Assembly: GCA_009733775.1 (NCBI GenBank) | Contig: WOGZ01000107.1 | Location: 1 to 64,000, forward strand | Direction: 5' to 3' | DNA length: 64,000 nucleotides | Source of the DNA: Alectoria sarmentosa | Taxonomy: Eukaryota; Ascomycota; Lecanoromycetes; Lecanorales; Parmeliaceae | In this document: positions 10,080 through 20,144 of the stretch, one piece after another | How positions within the stretch are numbered: position 1 is the stretch's first letter | Layout: each line of letters starts with the position of its first letter | Position numbers and translations under genes: made by a program | The notes under the pieces: model-generated | Databases searched by the model: none | What the model was told of the DNA's origin: nothing | Seen by the model: only the letters and a program-made list of their open reading frames with translations

Positions 10080-12567
10080 CTACTCTTCACCTTCCTCCCA
10101 CCTCTCCCTCTCCTGCCTCATCAACGGTTCCATGACGGCGTCTGTGAAGATCCCTTCCCCCGGTCCCCTCACCCTCCTGATATCAGGTGAGAATACAGGC
10201 CCGATTGACGCCTCCCAATTCGCCCTTCGATTCATCACTTGCCTCGCCACATCGCCAATGCCCGGTTTGCTGATCCCGCCCACGGCACCGTTTGCAGTCG
10301 AGACACCGCCTTGCATGGGATGATTGCCACCGCCCGCACCTCCGGGCCTTTTGGTGTTCTTCTTCGTTTTGCCCAATGTACGCGTACGTTTCAGATACGC
10401 TTGTTGCACCTGTCCATCGAGATCTTCGAGGATGGTTGCAAATTCCTGATAAGCCATCTGTTCGTGAGCCAGCTCTAAGATTCTCTGTTTCCTTGCTCCG
10501 TTGACAAGGCTCACTTCCCTTAGTTTCTCCTGCAGGTAACGCAGGCGCTCCGCGATCTCGTCATCATAATGAGCGTCATAATCGGGCTCGTTGTCTGGGG
10601 AAAGGAAGCCGATGTGGCGCAGTTCGGCTTTAAGCCGTTCGTCGATTTGGGCGTGTGAGAGGTTCTGAGCGTTGGGTGAGGGACGGTCGAAGAAAGGGAG
10701 GGCGGTGGCGGGCGGAATGGTCTGAGATTTGCTACTAGCCTCTTCAGTAGGTGCTGAGTCGTGACTGGTGCCATTGGGGAGGTCGCCATTGGTAAGGGAG
10801 GATTCTCCAATACCGTTAGGAAGGCCGTTTGGTTGTGACTTTTCCTCTGTTGGTGGAGTGCGATGCTCAAAACGCATTGTGGAGAGAAGGCGATTAAGCA
10901 ACGGACCGCCAGATATCTGGTCTGTTTCCGCAAGCTCATCGTCCATTTGATCAAGATTGCCGCGAGGCTGATTGGGTGGCAGTCTGTCTTGTTCTGGCGT
11001 ATCTCGCGACATGGAGCCGTCTTCCTCGGCCCATATATCGGTGTAATGACGCTTGCCCCTGCGAGGCATGACGAATGGGGTTACCCGATCACCCTAGATT
11101 TTGTCAGCTTAGAGCGAATCTCTGTTCTCGCCAAAACTTACTCGCTCATTTAGAAAACCATAGTCCTCCTCTTTCAATGGTCTCAAATAGTTGTCAAGAT
11201 AAGCCGAAAAAGTATGAGCAGCAACTTGATTATTCGGTTTGACTGCATTGCTGAAGTCCTTATCCATGCCTCCTCGAGGGATAGCTATGAGATCATGGAG
11301 ATCATCGTGAGGAAACGATGCGACGCAATAGATTTCTTTCTTTTCTTCGTCGGTCATGTCATCTGTGATGGGTCGGATCTCGTAGATAATAGGATCATCA
11401 AACGTGACGGGATTGGACCCAAAGATCTGATATTGTGCTACGCTTGCTGCAGGTGGAGGCTGATGTGCACCATCAGAAGATGTGCTGGGCGATGGTGATG
11501 GTCGAGCAGATTCTGGATCTAAAGGCGGAGGAGCCGTCAATGGTGACGCAAGCGGTGAAGCTTCCGATAAAGATGATGAGCTTCCGGAGACGGCATCGAG
11601 TTTTCGCTTTCGAGGAGACGGTGTGTCCTTGGAAGCCTGGCTGGGTGAAGCTTTGAAAATGTCAGTGTTACTTGTTCTGAGCCTTGATTGCTTTGTATTG
11701 TCGCGTCTCCCTTGCTCTCCATGGTCAAGAATGATATCTTTCTGCGATTGGGACTCGCGCATCTTCGCGATTCAATTGTCCCTCCCCAGCAAATGGCTCC
11801 AAAACGTAGCTCTTCAGGACATCGGAACGCATGAGAAGCCCCGGGTGGAGAAACCCAATATTCTGCGTTGTAGAGCTTACATCCAAAAATTAAAGATGCA
11901 GGATTGGAGCGATTTACAAATGATGTCTTTAGAATCAAGAGTGTAAAATATGATGTGTTGTACAGGATGTGTCGGGGAATAGCTAAGAAATTACAAGCGT
12001 ACCTTTGAGTGGCAGGTCCAAACCATCTTGCCTTGCCAGGCCATGTGCCCCATGGGCCAGAGGTCTTTCTTCCCTGACACTACTTCGTTCCTTCTTCTTC
12101 TTCAGCTTCCCGCCCTTTCTTCCTCTAGTAATCTCATCATCTTCCTCTTCGGCTTCTTTTTTTAGCGTCTTTATACTTTCCCTTTCTTCTGCTTCTCGTA
12201 CGCGAGCTTCTTGTTCCCTCTGCCTTTCTTCGTCCAAGGCTTCTTTCCTTTTCTCGGACAGGGCGCGCATGCCAGCGTTGCAAGTATCGCTTCGTGCAGA
12301 AGCCAGTTCGCTCAATTGCTTCAAGTCCTTGGCCATAGTTGTCAGATGGCTTGGATCTGGTATGCCTCCAGCGCCTCCGTGGCGCTCGAGTATATCATCG
12401 TAGCTAATATTGGTAGGCACCATGAGATTTCCAATAAGGATATCAAGAAAGGCGGTATGTGAAGGCACCATGTGTGCGCTGACCGAGGAACTTGGAGTAG
12501 AATTACGACTGCGAGACTGTCTCCCCTCGCGACCTTTGGGTTTGCTCTTCCCAACCAATGGAGGCAT
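10080..12567 (-). CDS. NGG1: SAGA/ADA transcriptional adaptor Ada3 (Ngg1)
   Basis: Three minus-strand exons: 12567-12003, about 11740-11142 and 11093-10080, giving roughly 725 aa. Ada3 works with Gcn5 and Ada2 in the histone acetyltransferase module of SAGA in the nucleus. The last junction is secure: NER joins GDRVTPFVMPRRGKR, followed by HYTDIWAEED, the start of the Pfam HAT subunit 3 domain. The N-terminal exon has a short conserved segment (HTAFLDILIGNLMVP), a long Glu/Lys/Arg coiled coil and a GLARQDG motif. The first intron is ambiguous: donor GTACGC with an acceptor near 11738, or donor GTAATT with an acceptor near 11742. They differ by only a few residues. It is divergent from the RING gene. 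Confidence 0.9.
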
Positions 12568-13037
12568 GTTAGACGTCGCAGGAGGGAATGTAGAGGTGCA
12601 AAGTGAAAGACTGAAGATGACGATATTGGCAGATTGAGATCTAGGAGGCGCTCGGGATGAGCCGCAGTAGCGCAAGGAATCGGAACTTCGGCCAAAGAGT
12701 CACTAGTCAAGGCTGGAGCCGCGCGGAGACGGATCAATTTTAATGATGAATGATCAATGATCATCGAGGAATGAGAATACTTTAAATGCCTTTTTCCATT
12801 CTCATGCTCATTCTTATTCTGTCCTTACGAAATATCAATCATTTGTCCCTTCGTTGATCTAGGTTGACATCCTCATGCCCTCAGCTTCTGTAGCATGACA
12901 CTGCTTTTCTGCTCGTCTCCCTTTATTTGATATGAGTGTCTGAAAAGTAGGAAAGGGTCTGATCCGAGGTCAAGGTCTCGCGATGAGTATACCTTCCACA
13001 TACTTGCATTCTATAGAGCAATGCTAACCTGGCACAG
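12568..13037. promoter_or_regulatory. Divergent promoter region between ADA3 and the RING gene
   Basis: These 470 bp separate the Ada3 start codon from the first securely placed exon of the RING gene and must hold both promoters. A good branch site and acceptor (GCTAACC...CACAG, ending at 13037) shows that at least part is a 5' intron of the RING gene. Confidence 0.5.
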
Positions 13038-14740
13038 CCGCTCAATCAGTCGATACCTTTGTTCTTGCCTTCAGCGATCCTGCTCTGAATGAAGCCGAGC
13101 CCCAGAGAGCACGGGTCAATGTTCGTTTCCCCGCCCCCCTTTTGCTACCGCTTGAACTTAAATAGACGAAACCAACCTCTTCTAGGTCAGCGTTTCCTTT
13201 GAACTTTTCAACAATAACCACGTCCAAACGCTCTCAACCAATCAGGCCGGGGGAGACGTCGAGGGGTTGTTGTTTGTTCCCGATCTGGATCCGTCCGACA
13301 GCTGCTTCAATGCATCGATGAGATACGTCCCCAGCAATGTCACCAGAATAGGCGATCTGCCAACCGAGCAGTACTATTACTTAGGTCTTGCGCCATGGTT
13401 CTCTGCAGCTTGTACAAAATCCTACCTTGCCGCCGCTCGCCGTGTGGCAGGCCTCGACGGACTCATATTCTATATCCCAAACAACAGCACCGGTAGCCCT
13501 CCACCAATATCAGACGGGACTTGGGACCTGAACGATGGGGGACAGTGGAAATCGGAGAACAAATACCCCGTCTATGCTATACCAGGCGTTGATGGAGCTA
13601 TAATTATGGAACAGCTCGCGCAATATTCAGGCAATGCATCCAGTCCCAAAGAACAAAATATTCTCACACAGGAGCAATTGGATCCTATGGATTATGTTCG
13701 AATCTACGCGACCTTCGGGTTGAGTAGTGGCACCAGTCTGCCAACATTGTGGGCCTTTCTGCTGATTGTACTTGCCATTGTTCTCTTTATAATTGGCCTG
13801 ACCTCTCTCTCTATGCATTACTATCAGCGACGCAATCGACGCGCTCTTGAACGCCGCATCCAAACCGGCGAAGTCGACCTCGAGACTCTTGGCACGCGCC
13901 TGCGTGTACCTCAAGAAGCCATCAACAATCTTCCCACTTTCATCTACGTCCCCAATGAAAGCAAAGCGATGGACACCAATGAGCCTGTGCAACCTTCCTT
14001 ACAAGCCCCTTCAGAGTCAGTTGTGGCAGCCTCTTCAACACCAGACCACACTCTTTGGGCGCAACCCACGTGCCCCATCTGCCTCGATGACTTCATCCCT
14101 CGTGAAACCACAGTTCGCTCTCTCCCATGTCACCATATCTACCACCCTGCATGTATCGACCCTTTTCTCCTGGACAACAGCTCCCTCTGCCCAGTATGCA
14201 AAGCTAAAGTGGTTCGTCAAGAGCAAAATGCCGACACATATGAGCCGGTCACCAACGCGATGGTGCGGTACGAGCGTCGTGCTAGAAGGATGAGGCTTGC
14301 CCGCGAGATGAGGCGGGCACAGACTGGAAGGGTTGGAACGCAGGGAGGGGAGAGCAGTGGGCGCTCCCCGAATCTCAGGAGGGTATGTGGGAGGGACAGG
14401 AGAATATCCAGTGCCCCAAGTGCAGCACCAACAACGAGCCAGATCGAGATGGTTGAGGTGGGCAACAGGGCGGTGTCGAATCCAGTCGCAGCTCTGAATC
14501 ACGAGGCGTCGGCAATGCAGACAAGGCCGCCGGCTGACACCAACATGAGAAGAGAATGGATGCGCAGGAGGATGAGTGCGTTTGTGGGGCGTCAGCCAAC
14601 CATAGAGGAAGCGGAGAGACAGGCACGGATGCCAAGATGTGAGTCTCCCCTAAAGCCGTTGTTCCTAGCCTTGAAGCCATTTCTAACAGCCACGTCCAGG
14701 GCGAAGAGCCCTTGTCGCTGTCTTCCCTGGTTTCCGATAG
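13038..14740 (+). CDS. Single-pass membrane RING-H2 E3 ubiquitin ligase (PA-TM-RING type), 5' end unresolved
   Basis: Exons 13038-13114, 13186-14638 and 14700-14740 are in phase. The last adds W-R-R-A-L-V-A-V-F-P-G-F-R before the stop. The luminal N-terminal half carries several possible N-glycosylation sites (NVT, NNST, NAS) and resembles a protease-associated domain. One hydrophobic segment (LWAFLLIVLAIVLFIIG) lies at about 13747-13800. The RING-H2 signature CPICLDDF...CHHIYHPACIDPFL...CPVC spans about 14071-14202. The tail is Arg-rich and disordered. Such proteins ubiquitinate membrane cargo in endosomes or the Golgi. The first coding exon was not found: the nearest in-frame ATG (about 12983) adds only Met-Thr and gives no signal peptide, so an upstream exon is likely. 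Confidence 0.8.
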
Positions 14741-15012
14741 CCCCAACGAGTGATCATGCGCTGGGCGGTCTGAAAGGAGACTTGATTCTTTTCTTTTACT
14801 TTGGCACGCCGATTGAGCGAGGAGTTGGGGCATAGCGAAGCAAATTAGCAAGGCACCGGGGCAATGATGTTGGGTACGGCCGGAAAGGGATGTTCATTGC
14901 ACATCTCGAGGGCGTTCATGGGGGTCTACACCTTGTCTACTGCATATTTTGGGAGTGGTCAATTCATGTTTGACTCCTGGGTATCTCCCCGCTAAAGTAC
15001 AGCAATATAGTG
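14741..15012. other. Convergent 3' intergenic region
   Basis: The 3' ends of the RING gene and the WDR89-like gene face each other here. No coding feature was seen. Confidence 0.5.
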
Positions 15013-16352
15013 TCAGTAAGGTTTAAATCTGCCTGACTCCTTCCCACCACCGACTACATTCTTTTTCTTTTTCTTGCTCGGCCTCCCAACTTCTACATGC
15101 TCCTGCTCTTCGCCTGTTCCGGTAGACGTTCGCCACGCTTTCACGAGACCATCCTCGCCCGCGGTGAAAATAGTGCCGTCCTATTCAGGCTGTCAATTAG
15201 GCTGGGCATGTTGACCCTGGTAGATGATTACCTCATTGTTGACATGAATGGAGCGGACGATCTCCTCTCCGTGCGCGCCTGAAAGCCGGATGGTTTGGCT
15301 GGGATCAAATGACCAGTCGCTGGTTCTACGGAGAGGTATGAGATCTAGATCTTGCTTGCTGATCGGAGCGATATGTCAGTCTCAAGGCAAGAAGCGCGAG
15401 CCGACCACTGAAGATGTTTACCTATGTGATCCAGCGCCGACAAACGCTTCGACGCCGCCGCCGCCGGAGGGAATGACATTGACAATGTATTCACAATCCA
15501 GCTTTGGTCTTAGATCCCCAAATACCGTCGGAGACGGCTCATCTGCTGAACCTCCTTGTTCACTGAGATGGTACACAGAGAGAGTCTCATCATGGCTTAG
15601 AGCAAAGACTTCTGAATTGGAAAGGAATCCGGCGTGGTTGATCGAGCTGCCATGATTTTGCACTTGGATGAGAGCGTCGTCTTCGTCTGCAATAGAAATG
15701 TCGTAAATGTTGACGAGGCCGTCAGTGCTACCTGAGAGGAGACATCTCGGCAGCGTGGGATAGAATCGGACTTCTGTTACGTCGTCGTTGTGGCTTTCGA
15801 CATGATTCTGCAGCGGTTTGCTCGGAGAGCGCATGTCCCTGTAAGAAACGGTAATGAGCTTGTCTGAGAGTTTGCCTCGGGGTCTGAGAGAGGGCTGAGA
15901 CCATAGAAGTACGGCAGCTTGAGAATGACTTAGCTCTGTGCCAGCAGCAATGTTTGTGCCGTGAGAAGCTAGAGACAGGTATGGAGCATTACTGTCTAGA
16001 AAGTTCGTCAACTCTCATTGGCACAATTATGAGTTCCCTGCATTTGCTAACCGTCGCCAAGTCGCATGGTTTTCTGCCCATTTCGCACGTCGTATCGTTG
16101 CACGGCAGCGTCTCGGCCTGCAGTCAGCAGACTATTGGGATCATGGTCCACAGTTTGCAAGCAGGTCACGCCATCATGCACCTTGCCCAGGACTCCGCCG
16201 GCGATTTCCCGCAGGGTTTCGAGATCAAGGAGACGGAGAGAGTCATCTGAAGAGATTGCTGCAAGGATACCATTTACACGCACAATCTTGTAGATGTACG
16301 AATCTGCTGGGAGAGATGATGAAGAAGTGGTCGTCAAGCTGGCCACTCTCAT
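15013..16352 (-). CDS. WD40-repeat protein, WDR89-like
   Basis: Four exons on the minus strand, 16352-16052, 15995-15422, 15358-15232 and 15180-15013, join in phase to about 389 aa. Repeated WD40 signatures are visible: AAISSDDSLRLLDLETL, LLTAGRDAAVQRYDVRNG, LSGSTDGLVNIYDIS and, in the last exon, IFTAGEDGLVKAWRTSTG. The protein ends in a basic KKKKK-containing tail. Size, early strand order and the C-terminal extension fit the conserved eukaryotic WDR89 family, a probable single beta-propeller of unknown molecular role. The last two exons are short and were placed by phase and WD40 pattern, so their limits are the least certain. Confidence 0.82.
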
Positions 16353-17605
16353 GATGCTGGTCTGTGATCAGGAGCTAGGGGATTTGGAGAGACTTTTGAG
16401 AATGAAAGGTCCTGAAACCGTCACGCATATTTTCTAAATGCAGTGCTTTCGGAGAGATTTTCTACCACTCGGCTTGCAAGCTCCCTCGAAACATATATGG
16501 AGTGGGATACAGGCGTAGTAAAAGAGAACATATGGCGATTAAGCACAACAAGCACAAGTCTCTCATACGCCTGGTTCGCAGGACGAGGCTAGGAGCTTCC
16601 TTTGCCCGTACTTAGCGCAATTGACTGCCAAGACTGCAGACCTCACCTCGTCTTGAGCTTTCTCCATGACCCATATTCGAGCTCTGTTACATTGTTGCAT
16701 GTTTTCCAAGCACACGTCAAATAACGGAGTCGAACACGAAGTCACTTCTCTTGTACATTGGCTCTCCAACGCCACAAACAACGTTTCAAGCCCCCAATAG
16801 ATCTCAAACTCCTGTGACAAGAACCAATGCCTCGCCTGTCGCTCTCCCAAGAACGTTCAGTGACTCTCATTACCTTAGCCGTACACCCCTTCGAGATCTC
16901 ATGACAACATGACTGTGATTCCTTTAGCTTCTCCGCTCCTGCAGGCTGCTCATCGAACTATGAGCCGCTTCACTTGAATTGATTGTCATTGCATGCCTCT
17001 CTTCCCAATCTTTCCCAATCTTTCCCAATCTTACACCTCGTTATCTCTGTCAGAGACTGAACGATTTTTCTCCCTTCTTTAACATTGAAATATGGTGCTC
17101 CGAGGCCTAAGCTCTGGGCATCTTTCCTTTGGCCGGTTCCTCCTTACCCTCATTTGATCCACCGTCTGATGTTGGACAGTGTCTATCTTACTTCTTGCAC
17201 TGACTTCCTGCCAACACCCTCTCCCGAGTCAGAGGTAGTAGTATTCATATTGTCCTGTCCAAGTATGGATGGTCCCTTTTTTGACAAAGCTGTCCTTCTC
17301 TGGACGCCGAGCTGCATTGGCTGAATACCAACCGTGAGTCGAGCCCGACAATCTCGTCCAGTCAGAACGAATCGATCTGCGCGGGGATGCTCGAGGATTG
17401 ATCCTCGTAGACTCTTAGTACACTCTCACTAGCTCCCACAGAAAACTTCGAGGCGTTCTCAAATTTCTTTCTTCACCACCCACATCGCTCAGCAACAACC
17501 ATCCCCCAACCCTCACCCTTTGCTTTCTGTTGCTAGTACACAGAGAAGACGACGACATCGGCATAACGCGTGTAAATTCCATACAGAAGTCAACAGCAAG
17601 CCATC
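16353..17605. other. Intergenic region, no gene recognised
   Basis: About 1.25 kb without a supportable gene. It contains a 10-bp unit (TTTCCCAATC) repeated about three times at 17003-17031, and pyrimidine-rich DNA upstream of the Clr2-like gene. A 95-codon minus-strand frame at 16563-16850 has no recognisable features. Confidence 0.5.
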
Positions 17606-19138
17606 ATGGCTCACCCACCTGATTTTTACCTGTTCTTGACCGACGGTGATCCGGCTCATCTGCCCAGCACCAAGGAGATACAGTAAGACTACAAGTCTAC
17701 AGACGACTATGGTCTGACGCAGAAAGCTCTTTCAATTTTTGCAATGGAGATGATGAAGAGGCTAGGGAGGAAGATCAAGAACGGTGAGTCAGAGAAACCT
17801 TGTAATTTTGTTGCGGCACCTCCCATCACAGAACGCGTTTTGTGTCGAATCTTTGTCCTAGATGAGCCAGCATCTCGATTGAGCTTTCTGTCCCTTGATT
17901 GGTGACCTAGAAGCTTTTTTGCTGGTCTTGGTAGCTAAGGCTACAGCTCGCGGACTTTCCCGAACTGTGTTTGGCGAAGTGTGTTCAATTCCAACCCACC
18001 TCTAGTTGTCACAAGTGCAAGACGCTTGTTGGCTCTATTCTACTTATGTCGGAAGTGTTGTTCAATTTTCTTTGGCCCAAAGGTGCCACGAAGATGAGGA
18101 CTGTCAGTCGAGAACTGTCTTTGTCGTAGTGAATTGTCCTTGTCATAGTGACCGATTGGTTGAAGTTCAAGGCATGGAAACCGTTAGCGGTATTCTATCT
18201 ACTCAAGGGTAGCATGAATTTCCATAATCTTGTTACCTCATTTCTCTTTCATCTATGAGGGTTTCCTACTCTTCCGATACATATATATAATTATATATAT
18301 CAGATATGTCAAGCAACCACTTGTAGCTGACCCTGTTTGATATCAGGCCAAACTTACACCAAGATTCCCCATGGTTACAGTGTGTGGCCGCGTCAGCGTG
18401 GAGGGCACAAGGACGTAGAGGTTAGTTATCCAACATCAGCACAAGCTCATCTGCGCACACTGACGAAACCCACAGAAACCTAAGATCGATTGGTACATCT
18501 TCGGCCACCCCAACCACAAGAAATTCGATTCGTTTGCTCAGTTCACTATTCACATTCATTTCCTCCAGCTGCAGCAGCCACCAGAAGACTGTCCCTGCAA
18601 GGTTTGCTCGACGCATCCACTCGCTGCAGGACACATTGTCAGTCAGGATCCTGCACCAGCTAGCATTGTCACACCCACCCCTTCCGAAGACCAAGCCCCT
18701 CCGGAAGAGACCGAACCGGACACGGACGAGACTCCAACTGACAGGCCTCGACGCGCACCGATAGCGCAAATGGTCGCCCCCTCGTCCACGGGGGAGGCAC
18801 AACCAAATGCACCTCGCCAAGAGCCAGAGCAGTATGCTGAGGCAGCCTCGTCTGGCTTCAAGCCACTACCAACCGGACCCCGCCGAACTCGTGTACCAGA
18901 CAACCAGCCCGCTCATGGTGTGACGATGCAGTCTGGCAAGGGCGCAGAGCATGAAGCAGGATTTGATTCAGACGCAACCGTAGGGGCCGAAGATATCAAG
19001 CAGGAACATGACGAATCGGATTACGCCGAAGACGGTGGACGCGAGCCAGATGCAGGAAAGAAGTCATCAAAGCGCTCTCTTTCTGACGAAGACGCGTGCA
19101 AGAAGCCTTCGAAGCGTGTTCGCACCCATGCTTATTGA
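17606..19138 (+). pseudogene. Clr2-like (transcription-silencing domain) gene with a premature stop
   Basis: Three exons can be joined: 17606-17783, 18347-18420 and 18476-19138 (about 304 codons). They reconstruct a Clr2_transil-type domain: PSTKEIQ, then KRLGRKIKNG, QTYTKIPHGYSVW, WYIFGHPNHKKF and the zinc-type pair CPCKVC. Clr2 is a component of the fission-yeast SHREC heterochromatin silencing complex; many filamentous fungi carry short Clr2-domain proteins of unknown role. The frame is interrupted by TAA at 17684-17686, inside the conserved region, and no acceptor in the right phase removes it. The first intron is long (563 bp) and holds an AT palindrome near 18286-18303. The C-terminal 190 residues are disordered and charged. 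Either the gene is dead or translation starts at the in-frame ATG at 17744. Confidence 0.65.
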
Positions 19139-19400
19139 TGGTGGAAACGATGATCGAATGAGCATGACCACGAAGAGGAGGGTGAGGATCTTGGGCGGAA
19201 GTAGAGAGTTCTGAAGATGTGTCACATCTCGATGGTTCCGATGCAGGAGAAATGGAAGACTTCGTGCCTGATCAAGACGTCCTCTATCACCAAGATCAAT
19301 AGCATTCTGCCCTCATCAGTTTTCAAAAGACTCCTTTTCAATTACTGTACAATCTTCAAAAGACTCTTCTTCAATCACTGTACACTAGCATGCTAAAACC

Positions 19401-19432
19401 TCTCTCTCCCTCCCTCTCTCTCTCTCTCTCTC
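19401..19432. repeat. CT-rich microsatellite
   Basis: A run of CTCTCTCCCTCC and (CT)n dinucleotides. Confidence 0.85.
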
Positions 19433-19656
19433 TTGCACCAATGATTGCATAAAGTCGACGCTCAGATTGATTATGACATCTACACATCCACCCATCCACA
19501 TCCCTGCCCAACCACAAAGCTCCTCGGCACCATCGAGCCCGCGCGGCCAAGATTCCCCCCACCATCCACCACCACCAATCCCCCCCCGACTTCACCACTC
19601 CATCCCATCCAGCCCGGTAATCCATTCGATGGGTGCGGACGTTCTTGTGGACTTGG

Positions 19657-19692
19657 GACGTTCGATCGATCGATCGAGCGAGCGAGCGAGCA
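19657..19692. repeat. GATC/GAGC tetranucleotide microsatellite
   Basis: About four GATC units run directly into four GAGC units, suggesting a point change that then spread along the array. Confidence 0.85.
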
Positions 19693-20144
19693 GGCGAAGA
19701 GATGAGGGTCTGGATAACAGACTGTGTTTCGTTTATTGTACCTATCATGAAAAAGAAAGGGATAGATGAGGAAAAAGTAAAGGGGGAAAGAGGAAGAAGC
19801 TCGGGATCTGTAGCAGTGGTTGGAACAGACTGTGTTTCGTTCTTACGCGTTGAAGGGGGTTGGCTTGATTAGGGATCGGTCCGGGATTTATGCGTGGATA
19901 CACACTGATGTTGCTGTTTTGTCCTCCTTCGTGTGTACTCTGTTCTCATTTTCTGCAGCATACTTGTGGTTCCCTTTGTATTCGGCCAAGGTACTTGAGA
20001 TGGCTGATTCCTATGGGCTGTGGACCCCCTTCTTTCGAAAGGCAGACGGAAAGGGAGAGGCAACCGACAACCTCATGGGTAATAGCTTGAAAAACATCAA
20101 TGAATTCAACGGCAATTCCAAGAAGCCCGTCAGATTGACTGTGG

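Larger units (their letters stand above)
19139..20144. other. Intergenic region with simple repeats, no gene recognised
   Basis: About 1 kb between the Clr2-like gene and the 3' end of the ABC transporter. It carries CT and GATC/GAGC microsatellites, listed separately. Several overlapping frames on both strands are low-complexity products of these repeats. Confidence 0.5.

Noticed and set aside
16563..16850. 95-codon minus-strand frame
   Set aside because: No domain, no conserved motif and no adjacent splice structure.
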